A DNA stretch of 64,000 nucleotides from Bifidobacterium boum (GCF_000741535.1 NZ_JGYQ01000018.1:1-64000); one strand, 5' to 3'. Numbered from the stretch's first letter, positions 6,924 through 16,183 are shown. Numbers and translations are program-made. Notes: a model not told the origin generated them from the sequence alone.

Positions 6924-8442
6924 ACCCGATTGCCTCCAGGTTCTTCTTGATCTCCTCTTGCAGACGGTTAGACTCTTCAAAGCACTTGGAAAGTTCGCCT
7001 GTGAGCCTTTTCATCTTCTCATCGAAAGGTTCGTCGTCGTCTTCGACATCGGCAATGCCGACGTAGCGCCCGGGCGTGAGGATGTAGTCCTGCTTGCCGA
7101 TTTCATCCAACGTTGCGACAGCACTGAACCCTTTCTCTTCCTCCAGCTCGCCATTTCGGAATGCAGTGAAGGCATCGGCAATCCTGGCGATATCGTCGTC
7201 CTTGAGCTCGCGCATCTTACGGGTGACCAGCGTGCCCAGTTCCCGCGCGTCAACAAACAGCACCTTGCCAGTCTCCTCGGCATGGTTATGCTTGTCCTTG
7301 TTGATGATCCACAAACACACGGGTATTCCGGTGCTGTAGAACAGCTTGTCAGGCAGAGCGACGATTCCCTCAACAATGTCGGACTTGACGATGTTGGCGC
7401 GGATATCCCCCTCGCCGCTCTGCTGACTCGACAAGGAACCGTTGGCCAGCACCATGCCCATGCGCCCGTCATCACTGAGGTGATGCACCATGTGCTGCAA
7501 CCAAGCGAAGTTGGCGTTACCTTCGGGCGGCGTGCCGTAGTCCCAGCGCGGGTCGTCGCGCAGCATGTCTCCGCCCCAATCCTTGTCATTGAAGGGCGGA
7601 TTGGCAAGCACGAAGTCGAAACGCTTGTCCTTGTGCAGGTCATCGGAGAACGTGTCGGCATTGCGCGGGCCCAGGTCCGCGTCGATGCCGCGGATGGCGA
7701 GATTCATCTTCGCCATCTTCCACGTCGTGGGGTTGCTCTCCTGTCCGAAGACGGAGATATCGTTGAGGCTACCCGAGTGGTGCTCCACGAACCTGGCGGA
7801 CTGGACGAACATACCGCCCGAACCACAGCACGGGTCGTAGACACGTCCATGGAAAGGCTGGATTATCTCGACGAGGGTGCGCACCACACAGGTGGGCGTG
7901 TAAAACTCTCCAGCGTTCTTGCCCTCCTTCTCGGCGAACTTCTGCAGGCAGTACTCGTAGGTCCGGCCGAGCACGTCCTGGGTGTTGTCCTCCGACACCA
8001 TGGTGACGTTGGTGAACAAGTCCACCACGTCGCCCAGCATCCGCTTGTCCAGCTCCTGCCGAGCGAAGTTCTTGGGAAGAATGCCTTTGAGGGAGTCGTT
8101 CTCTGCCTCGATTTGGCGCATAGCGTTGTCGATGACCTTGCCGATCTCGGGCGTGTGGGCGGCCGCTGCCACGGTCTCCCAGCGGGAATCCTTGGGCACC
8201 CAGAAGATGCCATCAGCCTCGTACTCGTCACGGTCCTCCTCGAAACCTTCACCTTCCTCTACGAGGGCACGATGCTTCTGCTCGAAGCGGTCGGAGATGT
8301 ATTTGAGAAAAATGAGGCCGAGCACGACGTTCTTGTATTCCGACGCGTCGATATGACCGCGCATCCTATCGGCCGCTTCCCAGATTTTTTCCTCGAACCC
8401 AATCTCTTGAGTGTTCGTGTTCTTTTTCGCTGCTTTCGCCAT
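6913..8442 (-). CDS. hsdM: Type I restriction-modification methyltransferase subunit HsdM
   Basis: A 509-residue N6-adenine methyltransferase. The N-terminal helical domain (about 1-150) starts GFEEKIWEAADRMRGHIDAS. The SAM-binding motif I is DPCCGSGGMFVQSA at about 205 and the catalytic NPPF motif is FVLANPPFND at about 280. With two HsdM and one HsdS it methylates the host sites; with HsdR it completes the restriction complex. It lies 56 bp after hsdR and overlaps hsdS, so the three genes form one minus-strand operon. The length matches the family, no defects are seen, and the start ATG has an AAGG-type ribosome site about 12 bases upstream. Confidence 0.95.
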   Translation of the reverse strand: MAKAAKKNTNTQEIGFEEKIWEAADRMRGHIDASEYKNVVLGLIFLKYISDRFEQKHRALVEEGEGFEEDRDEYEADGIFWVPKDSRWETVAAAAHTPEIGKVIDNAMRQIEAENDSLKGILPKNFARQELDKRMLGDVVDLFTNVTMVSEDNTQDVLGRTYEYCLQKFAEKEGKNAGEFYTPTCVVRTLVEIIQPFHGRVYDPCCGSGGMFVQSARFVEHHSGSLNDISVFGQESNPTTWKMAKMNLAIRGIDADLGPRNADTFSDDLHKDKRFDFVLANPPFNDKDWGGDMLRDDPRWDYGTPPEGNANFAWLQHMVHHLSDDGRMGMVLANGSLSSQQSGEGDIRANIVKSDIVEGIVALPDKLFYSTGIPVCLWIINKDKHNHAEETGKVLFVDARELGTLVTRKMRELKDDDIARIADAFTAFRNGELEEEKGFSAVATLDEIGKQDYILTPGRYVGIADVEDDDEPFDEKMKRLTGELSKCFEESNRLQEEIKKNLEAIGYGL

Positions 8443-8498
8443 TCCTGTGCCTTGTCTAGGTTCTGATTATTCCTTGATACACCTGACGCACGTACCGC

Positions 8499-11400
8499 CT
8501 AGAGGACTTGGTTGTCGGTCCACAGCTCGCACTGGTCCATCACGGTCTCGATTGCCTCCGGTTCCTCATCAGGCGGATACTTGTATTTTTTGAGCAGCCG
8601 CTTGATGGCGCGTTTCATGCCGGCCCGTGCGGTACGCTTCTCCTGCCAGTCTATCGTTGCGTTCCTGCGCAATGCGTCGGTGAGCTCGTGGGTCATGGCC
8701 ACAAGCTGGTCGTTAGTGTAGAGGTCTTTAACCGCCTGCGGCTTGGTGAGCGCGTCATAGAAGGCGAGTTCCTCCGCCGACAGCCCAAGGCTCTTGCCTT
8801 CCTCTCTCTCCCTCATCATGTCCTTGGCCATCGCCATCAACTCTTCGATGACCTCGGCGTTCGTTAGCATGCCATTGAGGTAGGCGTTGAGAGTCGTCTG
8901 CAGCATCTCCGAAAACTTCTGCGCCTTGACCACGCTGGTCTTCCTGTACGCCTTCACCTGTTCCGAAATGAGGCGTTTCAAAGTCTCGAGCGCGATGTTC
9001 TTTACCTTCATCTTGGAGATCTCATCCAGCACAGACTCGTTGAACAGTGATATTTCCGTGCTGTCCTTGCCGATGAGATTGATGACTCCATCGCTCTGCA
9101 CCGTCTGCTCGAGCATAGAGCTGATGCGTCGGTTGAACTCTGCGTAGCTCATGCCATGGCCGGTCGAGGGTGCCTTTCCGAGAATGCGCAGAACCTGCAC
9201 TTGCAACACATGGATGAACGCTGCCTCGTACTGGTCGGCTTCGGAGACCATGCTCTTGCACAGGCTCTCGGCACTTTCCAACAGCTGCGACTGCTTGAGG
9301 AACTCGTCCCGCGTCTCGATTCGGTCCTTGTCGAGCAACCAGTCAGTACCGTCAGCAATGCACGCCGCGAGCTCCTCCTTGTTCTGTGTGGTGATGCGAT
9401 TCCGGTAGTCAAACCCATGCAGCAAATCACGGCACACCGCGAGTTTCTCACGGAACTTGGGGTACGCGGTCTTGGCGATATCCATGTCGCCGAACTGCTT
9501 CCGGTCACGCTGCGTGTAGTCGTGCATCGCGGCTTTGAGAGCACCGGCGATGCCGATATAATCCACGATCAGACCGCCTTCCTTGCCCGGGTAGACGCGA
9601 TTCACACGCGCAATCGCCTGCATGAGGTTATGACCGCGCATCGGCTTGTACATGTACATCGTGGCAAGGGATGGCACATCGAAACCGGTGAGCCACATGT
9701 CCACGACGATTACAATGCGCAGCGGATCGTCATCGCTCTTGAAACGACGCTCCATATCCTTGTTGTGGTTGAGTCTACCGAGACCGGACTTCCCCTGCCC
9801 TGGCGTCACGCCGTGCGTGACTTCGTACCATTCCTCGGGATCTTGGTTGCTCGTGGTCATCACGACGCCAATCTTGTCTTTCCACTCCGGCCTCAGCTCC
9901 AGGAGCCTGTAGTAGATCTTCATCGCGGTGGTACGGGAGTATGCCACAATCATCGCCTTGCCAGTGAGCAGGTCTGCGCGGTTCTGCTCGTAGTGAGCAA
10001 TCATGTCTTCGCACAGAGAGTCGATAGTCTCCGGTGCCCCGAGGATGGCGTCGAGCGCCGCCATGGAATGCTTGCTACGTTCGGTGGTCGCCTCGTCGTG
10101 GGACGCGGCGTATTCCCCATATGCGGCATCCAGCTCATCCAAGGCACCCTGGTCCAGGTGTAGCGCGACCACACGGCTCTCGTAATAGACTGGCACCGTC
10201 GCATTATCCTCGACGGACTGCGTCATGTCATACACATCAATGTATCCGCCGAAGACCTCCTGCGTGTTGCGACCGTCAAGTTCGATGGGTGTGCCAGTGA
10301 AACCGATGTAGGACGCGTTTGGCAAGGCGTCACGCATCTGCTTGGCAGCGCCGATGGACACCGTCCCGTCCTCCTTGATGGTCTCGGTCAGGCCGTACTG
10401 TCCACGATGCGCCTCATCGATCATCACAATCACGTTGGATCTGTCGCACAGCGGTCCGTCGCCTTCGATGAACTTCTGCATGGTCGTAAACACGATGCCG
10501 TTCGCCTCGCGCCCCGAAAGGAGCTTGCGCAAGTCTTCACGGCTCTTTGCCTGCACGGGCTGTTGCCGCAGGAACTTCGAACACCTCGAGAACTGTCCAA
10601 AAAGCTGCCCATCAAGGTCGTTTCTGTCGGTGACCACCACGATGGTGGGGCTCCCGATGCGCGTCTGGAGCAGATGCGCGAGGAACACCATCGACAGCGA
10701 CTTACCAGATCCCTGCGTGTGCCAAAAAACGCCGATGCGCCCGTCCCCCGCGACCGCCTCGACGGCACGGTCGGCCGCCTTGTGAACACCGAAATACTGG
10801 TGGTACGCCGCCAGTATCTTCACTACCTTGTCACCGTCGTCGTTGAAACAGATGAAGTTGCGCAAGATGTCGACCAGATGGTCCTTGCGGAACATACCGT
10901 CGATCATGGTCTGCCAGCGGGCATCGTTCTTGGCATAGTCGCCGTCCACGCTCTTCCACTCACAGAAACGGTCCTCGGGCGATGTGATGGTTCCGACCCT
11001 TGTCTCGGTCGAGTCGCTAATCACAAGAAACGCGTTCGGCACGAAGAAAGAGGGAATCGCCTTCAGATAGTTGCGCAGCTGCGCGTACGCATCGCTGACA
11101 GTCGTGTCCTCGCGCGACGGACTCTTGAGCTCAAACACCACAAGAGGCATCCCGTTGACGAACACGACGACGTCGGGGCGCTTGTTCTCATGCTCGACAT
11201 ACGTCCACTGGTTCACAACATGAAATGCATTGCGCTCCGGCTCGTCATAATCGACAAGCCGAACGAGTTCGTTGCGTTCCTCCCTGCCATCGAAATACCG
11301 CACCTCCACACCTGACTGCAGATAGTCGGTGAAGCGCTCGTTACGCTGTGCCAGCGAACCACCTTCAATGTCTTCCAACTTCAGGACAGCCTCATCAATT

Positions 11401-11615
11401 GCTTGGACTGGCAGTTCAGAATTCACTCTACGCAGGCTCTCCCGGAGCACACCAGGTAAGAACACGTCACGGTATCGACCGTCCGTTCTTTTAACGTCGG
11501 GACCGTACAAGTGCCGATAGCCCAAACGATTTACCATGCGGTCAATGATTGTCAGCTCATACGACTCCTCGTCAAAAGATGAGAAATCATCGATGTATTT
11601 CCCGTGCGCAGCCAT
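8499..11615 (-). CDS. hsdR: Type I restriction enzyme endonuclease/translocase subunit HsdR
   Basis: A protein of about 1038 residues. The N-terminal PD-(D/E)xK nuclease is visible as RPDVVVFVNGMPLVVFELKS at about residue 150. The helicase/translocase core has Walker A HTQGSGKS at about 300, DEAH as IDEAHRGQYG at about 400, motif III GFTGTP, and motif VI QAIARVNR at about 675. A long helical C-terminal domain for HsdM contact follows. I chose ATG 11615 because AAGGAG sits eight bases upstream; an ATG at 11636 would overlap the upstream gene. It cleaves foreign DNA after ATP-driven translocation when the HsdS target is unmethylated. All key motifs are intact, so the system should be active. 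Confidence 0.95.
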   Translation of the reverse strand: MAAHGKYIDDFSSFDEESYELTIIDRMVNRLGYRHLYGPDVKRTDGRYRDVFLPGVLRESLRRVNSELPVQAIDEAVLKLEDIEGGSLAQRNERFTDYLQSGVEVRYFDGREERNELVRLVDYDEPERNAFHVVNQWTYVEHENKRPDVVVFVNGMPLVVFELKSPSREDTTVSDAYAQLRNYLKAIPSFFVPNAFLVISDSTETRVGTITSPEDRFCEWKSVDGDYAKNDARWQTMIDGMFRKDHLVDILRNFICFNDDGDKVVKILAAYHQYFGVHKAADRAVEAVAGDGRIGVFWHTQGSGKSLSMVFLAHLLQTRIGSPTIVVVTDRNDLDGQLFGQFSRCSKFLRQQPVQAKSREDLRKLLSGREANGIVFTTMQKFIEGDGPLCDRSNVIVMIDEAHRGQYGLTETIKEDGTVSIGAAKQMRDALPNASYIGFTGTPIELDGRNTQEVFGGYIDVYDMTQSVEDNATVPVYYESRVVALHLDQGALDELDAAYGEYAASHDEATTERSKHSMAALDAILGAPETIDSLCEDMIAHYEQNRADLLTGKAMIVAYSRTTAMKIYYRLLELRPEWKDKIGVVMTTSNQDPEEWYEVTHGVTPGQGKSGLGRLNHNKDMERRFKSDDDPLRIVIVVDMWLTGFDVPSLATMYMYKPMRGHNLMQAIARVNRVYPGKEGGLIVDYIGIAGALKAAMHDYTQRDRKQFGDMDIAKTAYPKFREKLAVCRDLLHGFDYRNRITTQNKEELAACIADGTDWLLDKDRIETRDEFLKQSQLLESAESLCKSMVSEADQYEAAFIHVLQVQVLRILGKAPSTGHGMSYAEFNRRISSMLEQTVQSDGVINLIGKDSTEISLFNESVLDEISKMKVKNIALETLKRLISEQVKAYRKTSVVKAQKFSEMLQTTLNAYLNGMLTNAEVIEELMAMAKDMMREREEGKSLGLSAEELAFYDALTKPQAVKDLYTNDQLVAMTHELTDALRRNATIDWQEKRTARAGMKRAIKRLLKKYKYPPDEEPEAIETVMDQCELWTDNQVL

Positions 11616-11620
11616 TCCGT

Positions 11621-11863
11621 TTACTCCTTGCTCCACTCGACGGCCTTCTCCAGCGCCTTGTCAGCAAGCAATGACGAAATGAACGCACTCGCGCATATGC
11701 AATTCTCGCTTACCATATCAGCCACCGCACGCTTCAGCTCCGGAGTCACAACGAAAATGGTTTTCCCGGTTTTTCTCCCATTGAGAAGGACCACCTCTTC
11801 ACAGGACCATTCATCGACATTCTCCTTAGCATGACTTTTATATAACCTACCACTACGTATCAT
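11621..11863 (-). CDS. Small protein leading the restriction-modification operon, unknown
   Basis: An 80-residue protein (KTGKTIFVVTPELKRAVADM in the middle) that ends five bases before the hsdR start, so its translation is tightly coupled to hsdR. The first 40 residues are basic and polar, and the last 40 look helical (AFISSLLADKALEKAVEW). It has no clear DNA-binding motif and no membrane segment. Position suggests a regulator or partner of the restriction system, but I cannot name a family. It is not an anti-restriction protein that I recognise. Confidence 0.6.
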   Translation of the reverse strand: MIRSGRLYKSHAKENVDEWSCEEVVLLNGRKTGKTIFVVTPELKRAVADMVSENCICASAFISSLLADKALEKAVEWSKE

Positions 11864-12189
11864 CTTTCAAAGCGGCAGACCGTCTAAGTCTATGACCACT
11901 CACGTTAGACCGGCACGAACATCCCGCGGTACTTGCCACTCCATTCCGTTCTGGTCCACTCATCCACTACCCATCAAACTTTTTCACGATGTCAGCTCAC
12001 CTTGTAACATTCCCACGGATATCCCTTCTGCGGTTTAACACGATAGACGTTGACGTACTGAAAGCAGTACATCGCGACCATCATCAAGATGCCATCATTA
12101 CCACAATGTCTCAAACCGGAATTCCCTGATTCACCGCGCCAATTTTCTCGTGTAATGTCCATGACGAACAGTGATTGTTGATATCTCAA
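11864..12189. other. Gap between the restriction-modification operon and mobC
   Basis: 326 bp that should carry the promoter of the minus-strand operon starting at 11863. A 65-codon frame (11992-12189, minus) ends in CFQYVNVYRVKPQKGYPWEC and is weakly protein-like, but it lacks a convincing start context. Nothing else is visible. Confidence 0.4.
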
Positions 12190-12573
12190 TCAACAGCGTT
12201 TCCGAACGACCTCCGACACCTTCTCCACCAGCTGCCCGCACTCTCTCACCGCCGTCACCACACTAGTCTCCTGCTCCGCGCTAACCGCCAGATCCCGGTT
12301 CGTATTATGTGCGACCTGGTTTACGTTGTGTCCGATTCGCCAGATCTCGGCGCGGATGCGTTGAAGCTCTCGAACCACCGGCCCCTGTTCAGCGTCTCGC
12401 CTCGCCTTGTCAATGTCGCCGGCTTGCTTGGCCGCCTCGATGAGGAAACGCGACAACGTGACGCCACGTCGTTCGGCCAGACAGGCGAGTTCACGCGCCT
12501 CGTTTTCGTTGACGCGCAGCGATATGATGCGCGTCCGGGGTACACCTGTCTTGGTTTGCTTCCGTCGCGTCAT
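12190..12573 (-). CDS. mobC: MobC-like relaxosome accessory protein (ribbon-helix-helix)
   Basis: A 127-residue protein. A basic N-terminus (MTRRKQTKTG) precedes a ribbon-helix-helix core at about 14-50 (IISLRVNENEARELACLAER, then RGVTLSRFLIEAA). The C-terminal half has the bacterial mobilisation protein signature IRAEIWRIGHNVNQVAHNTN at about 75-95, followed by a helix. MobC proteins bind oriT and help the relaxase nick. No relaxase follows, although mobC-mobA pairs are usual; the restriction operon occupies that place. Close similarity to the broken copy at 2137 suggests a duplication, or two elements that recombined. Confidence 0.85.
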   Translation of the reverse strand: MTRRKQTKTGVPRTRIISLRVNENEARELACLAERRGVTLSRFLIEAAKQAGDIDKARRDAEQGPVVRELQRIRAEIWRIGHNVNQVAHNTNRDLAVSAEQETSVVTAVRECGQLVEKVSEVVRKRC

Positions 12574-12583
12574 GCGAGCCTCC
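12210..12583. repeat. Right copy of the mobC direct repeat
   Basis: This 374-bp stretch is similar to 2101-2422 in the same orientation and differs mainly by a 52-bp segment bounded by CGCCAGAT at 12286 and 12338. Recombination between the copies would remove about 10 kb, including hsdRMS. Confidence 0.85.
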
Positions 12584-12750
12584 CATCACCAATCTGTAAG
12601 CGTCAACCAGTACCCACCGCACGAACGCTGTGCGGATTCCCAGCATCTTGTACAAGCCTTCGGCACTCGGGTTGTTGCCCATGTCGCCTGCGGCGGCATG
12701 GGGGCAAGTTCGGATTGTGCATACAATCCGTATAACTTGCTCCACTGTGC

Positions 12751-12780
12751 GTTTTGTACACCCTGTACGGCTTGTACCGT
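12751..12780. repeat. Three TGTAC repeats at 9-bp spacing upstream of mobC
   Basis: TGTAC occurs at 12754, 12763 and 12772, next to an AT-richer stretch (about 12718-12736) within GC-rich DNA and 180 bp upstream of the mobC start. Short phased repeats beside an accessory relaxosome gene are what an oriT or a MobC operator could look like. No nick site is recognised. Confidence 0.35.
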
Positions 12781-12832
12781 GATAGGGCTTGCCGCGCTGC
12801 AGCGCGGATTTCCGTTTGACGGAATCGGTTCT

Positions 12833-13330
12833 TCATCCGTGTAGGCCGGTGGCAGCATTTGCAGTCGGGGCACCTGTCTGCATCTGGCGTTCCGTGGCGT
12901 GGATGGTTTCGAGCATGGTCCGGGCGTATCGGACGAGTTCGTCTGACCCGAGGTCGGCAAGCCGGTTGAGGATGTCGCGGACGCGCGGATCGCCGGCAAG
13001 TTGTTCGGCCTGACTGGCGATGAAGCAGGCTCGGCTCGTACGCCGGTTCGCGGCGGCGCGGGCTATGATTTCACGTTCCGCATCGGATAGGCGCAAATCA
13101 ATCCGCCGCCGCTCCCCCTGCGTGTCATGCCCGCTGCCATGGGTATGCGAGTGGATGCCTGTCTTCCATGCTTTTGATCCGGTTTCGAGCATGCCCGGGT
13201 CAACGTTGGTCGCCGCCGCGCGGATGAACAGCCCTACGGGAATCCCGACTTCGATGCAGATGGCATGAATCCGCCGATAGAGCGCCGCGTCGATGCGCAG
13301 CGATGTGCGTCTGTCCAGCATCCTCTCCAT
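12833..13330 (-). CDS. Protein with two ribbon-helix-helix-like segments
   Basis: A 165-residue protein starting at ATG 13330, preceded by GGAGGAGA; an upstream ATG at 13369 is less likely. Residues about 5-37 (RRTSLRIDAALYRRIHAICI...) and about 70-105 (RRIDLRLSDAEREIIARAAA, then NRRTSRACFI) both look like ribbon-helix-helix DNA-binding units. A helical C-terminus (DILNRLADLGSDELVRYART) follows. Proteins of this type are plasmid or element mobilisation and control factors. It sits between mobC and topB on the same strand, so it probably acts in DNA processing of the element. The family name is uncertain. Confidence 0.65.
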   Translation of the reverse strand: MERMLDRRTSLRIDAALYRRIHAICIEVGIPVGLFIRAAATNVDPGMLETGSKAWKTGIHSHTHGSGHDTQGERRRIDLRLSDAEREIIARAAANRRTSRACFIASQAEQLAGDPRVRDILNRLADLGSDELVRYARTMLETIHATERQMQTGAPTANAATGLHG

Positions 13331-13450
13331 ATCAGTCTCCTCCCGATATACCGTTCTCACTCGTTTCATGGAAGCGGGGCAGCCGGGCGTACTCGCTGTT
13401 GTTCAGCCGTCCCGCTTCCATTGTCATCGGGCAGTCGTAATCCGCCGGTG

Positions 13451-15640
13451 TCACCGTCTGCGCCTGTCGAAGTCGAGGACCGCTCCCCGTTCGGGGTCGA
13501 TGACGAGGTCGGCGCTGAACTTCTTGCCGGTTTTCGAACGGAATCCGGTCAACCTGATGCGTTCCTCGCTGAGTAGTGACCGGACGTTGGCATCGGTCAG
13601 GTTGCGGCCGGCGATGACCGGCCAGAGTGTCCATCCGCATCCCGCGGTGTGGGTCCATGTCCCGGAGTCGTCTCGTGACCGCCGGTTGGTCGAGCACTGC
13701 CAGGTCTTGCCGCGCTTGATGACCGGATTGCCGCATTTGGGGCATCCGCCGTATTCTTCGGTGGCGTGCAAATGTCTTGCGATATCGGGATTGTCTCGGA
13801 AGATGTCCTGCGCCTGACGGGGGATGCACGCGGCTTCCAGCCGGAATTGCTCAAGTACCTGCTTGGGGTCGAGCTGGCCGCGTTCTACCTGATTGAGTGC
13901 TTGTTCCATCCGTGCGGTGGTCGCGGGATCGCGGTGCATGGGCGCGACCATGTCGATGAGAATCTGCCCTTTGGAAGTCGAGGTGATGGTTTTCCCGCTG
14001 CGTTCCAAATAGCCGTTGCCGATGAGTTGTTCGATGATGCCGGCGCGGGTTGCCGGTGTGCCGATGCCGCCGGAATGGCTGGTGTCGTCATCGAGTGCGG
14101 CTCTGAGGTCCTTGTCCTCGAGGTAACGGCTCGCATGTTCCATCGCCGACAACAGGCTCGCTTCGGTGAATGGTTTGGGCGGCTTGGTGCTGCCCTCGCG
14201 GATTTCCGCTGCGCCCGCGGACGCAATGACGGCGCCCGGGATGACCGTATCGGGAATCCGCCCGCCTGTCATGTCCATCCGGCTGTCATTGTCAATCGGA
14301 TTGTGTTCACCCTGCTCGCCGTTTTTCTGGCGCTGCTGGCCAATGGCCTTCCATCCTTGCATGGTGATGATGTCCATGGTCGCGGTGAGCTGGATGTCAT
14401 CATGTCCCTGTGGATGTGCGGTCACGCGGATGACGTGGTGGATGGCGTCTTCTGCGACGGATTCCCACATGCGCGCGACGATGCTGGTGAGCACCAGTCG
14501 TTCGTCCTCGTTGAGTGCGCCAAGGATGTCCGCGTTCACGTTCTCGGTCGGCAGGATGGCGGTATGTCCGGCGACCTTGCTGTCATCAACCACGAGCTGG
14601 GTACGTGGGCTTTCCGATCTCGCCTCGGGGTTGATGAACCCGTCCACCCGCCAGCTGCCGTCCAAGAGCCTGCGGAGGGTGTCAAGGTCGGCTTCGGTGA
14701 TGTACCGGCTATCGGTACGGGGGTACGTGGCGAGTTTGCTTTCATACAGGTGTTGCAAGGCATCCAGCGTGCGGGATGCCGGTATGCCGTACCTGCTGTT
14801 CATATCCCGTTGCAGTGCGGTCAGGTCATACAGGTGCGGCGGCCGTTCATGCCGTTGCATGCGCCCCACTTCCACGATGCTGACGGGCATGCCGGGATCG
14901 GCAAACAGGCTTGCGAGTGTTTCCGCATCTCCCCTGTTGGTATGTCGGGGACTGGTGAGCGTCCATCCACCCATGGGGATGTGGACTGTCCAGTAGGGTT
15001 CGCTCACATGCCGGCTGATCCGGTCGTCGCGGTCGACGACCATCCACAGTGTCGGCGTCTGTACTCGTCCGACACTCATGTGGGCGCCTGCGAGGACACT
15101 GTAGGCGCGTGTGGCGTTCATGCCGATCAGCCAGTCGGCTTTGGCCCTCAGATCCGCCGCGTCGGCAAGTCCTTGATAGGCGCTGGCGGGCTGCATCGAA
15201 TCGAGGGCATGACGGATTGCATGCCCTTCGAGGCTTGGCGCCCACAGTCGCATGACCGGATGATTGGCATGGGCGTGCATGATGATGCGGCGGAAAATCG
15301 CCTCGCCTTCACGGTCAGGGTCGCATGCGTTGACGATGGTGTCGCATTCCCCCGAGCGGATCAGGCCGTCGATGATCCGGTATTGACGGGCGGCACCGTG
15401 GGCTTGCGATACCTTCCACCGCCATCCGGGGTGCGGATCGATGGGCAGGGATTCGAGATTCCAGCTTTTCCAACGTCCGTCCTGGTATTCATCGGGCGGC
15501 ATGAGATCGACGAGATGCCCTTGCGCCCATGTGATGATGCAGTCCTTGCATCGGATGTGCCCATCCTGTTCCGCTCCCCCGCCGATCGCTTGTGCGATTG
15601 CGCGTGCCACGCTGTGTTTTTCCGCGATGATCAGTTTCAT
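13451..15640 (-). CDS. topB: DNA topoisomerase III (type IA), conjugative-element type
   Basis: A 729-residue type IA topoisomerase. The Toprim domain (about 1-140) has the acidic motif ACDPDREGEAIFR and the N-terminal Lys/Glu segment MKLIIAEKHSVARAIAQ. The catalytic tyrosine lies in LATYPRTDSRYI at about 305. The C-terminus (about 630-690) has a zinc-binding segment with CPKC and later single cysteines. The enzyme relaxes or decatenates DNA through single-strand passage. TopB copies like this are frequent in integrative conjugative elements beside mobilisation genes, which fits the surroundings. The gene is intact and starts at the ATG preceded by AAGGAG. Confidence 0.93.
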   Translation of the reverse strand: MKLIIAEKHSVARAIAQAIGGGAEQDGHIRCKDCIITWAQGHLVDLMPPDEYQDGRWKSWNLESLPIDPHPGWRWKVSQAHGAARQYRIIDGLIRSGECDTIVNACDPDREGEAIFRRIIMHAHANHPVMRLWAPSLEGHAIRHALDSMQPASAYQGLADAADLRAKADWLIGMNATRAYSVLAGAHMSVGRVQTPTLWMVVDRDDRISRHVSEPYWTVHIPMGGWTLTSPRHTNRGDAETLASLFADPGMPVSIVEVGRMQRHERPPHLYDLTALQRDMNSRYGIPASRTLDALQHLYESKLATYPRTDSRYITEADLDTLRRLLDGSWRVDGFINPEARSESPRTQLVVDDSKVAGHTAILPTENVNADILGALNEDERLVLTSIVARMWESVAEDAIHHVIRVTAHPQGHDDIQLTATMDIITMQGWKAIGQQRQKNGEQGEHNPIDNDSRMDMTGGRIPDTVIPGAVIASAGAAEIREGSTKPPKPFTEASLLSAMEHASRYLEDKDLRAALDDDTSHSGGIGTPATRAGIIEQLIGNGYLERSGKTITSTSKGQILIDMVAPMHRDPATTARMEQALNQVERGQLDPKQVLEQFRLEAACIPRQAQDIFRDNPDIARHLHATEEYGGCPKCGNPVIKRGKTWQCSTNRRSRDDSGTWTHTAGCGWTLWPVIAGRNLTDANVRSLLSEERIRLTGFRSKTGKKFSADLVIDPERGAVLDFDRRRR

Positions 15641-15678
15641 GGTCGTGCTCCTTCATGGTTTATCGACGGTCAGCTTGC

Positions 15679-15972
15679 TTAGTGTGCGAGGCCGATGAGC
15701 GGGGCGAATACGGCAGCGAGCCCGAACAACATGGCAAGCATGCACACGATGCCGAGGATGTAGCAGACGACCGCGAGTACGGTTCGCGCTGCAATCGCGC
15801 CGCCCTGGTCCATGGGCGACGGCGCTTGCATCCGACGTCCCACGATTGCGCAGGCGCCCGAGGCCACACAGGCGAGCAGCACAAGCACGATTTGCAGACC
15901 GCCGTCAAGGTTGAGCGTCCAGTTCCACAGTCTTGCCAGTAGGCCGCTTGTCGAGGCGAGTATGGTGTCCAT
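15679..15972 (-). CDS. Small two-helix membrane protein of the element
   Basis: A 97-residue protein with two membrane spans at about 27-45 (LQIVLVLLACVASGACAIVG) and about 65-92 (VLAVVCYILGIVCMLAMLFG), separated by a short polar loop. The start follows AAGGAGG by about eight bases. Small proteins with this layout occur among the pilin-like or channel components of conjugation systems (VirB2/VirB3-like), but the sequence does not prove it. It precedes topB on the same strand by 38 bp. Confidence 0.6.
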   Translation of the reverse strand: MDTILASTSGLLARLWNWTLNLDGGLQIVLVLLACVASGACAIVGRRMQAPSPMDQGGAIAARTVLAVVCYILGIVCMLAMLFGLAAVFAPLIGLAH

Positions 15973-16183
15973 GTTCCGGTTCCTCCTTGTCTGGAATCCA
16001 TGGGCTTGGTGTTTGCTCTTCCATCCTCGCGTCCGCCGAGGCAGCAGGGCGGACGCGCGGTCTACCGGTATGTGGAAGACCCGCCGTCCCGATGGCGGAC
16101 AGGTAGAGTGCGCGTCCTGTTTCCATGCGCGTGGAATGTGATGCTGGGATGGTCAACCCGGATTTTGATACGAAGGAGACGTT

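Noticed and set aside
6958..8466. 502-codon plus-strand frame opposite hsdM
   Set aside because: It is the antisense of a protein with all methyltransferase motifs, and its translation has no domain-like features; GC-rich third positions keep it open.
9156..10163. 335-codon plus-strand frame opposite hsdR
   Set aside because: Antisense of the helicase core; no start context and no recognisable protein.
13766..15682. 638-codon plus-strand frame opposite topB
   Set aside because: Mirror of the topoisomerase gene, whose catalytic motifs prove the minus strand is coding.
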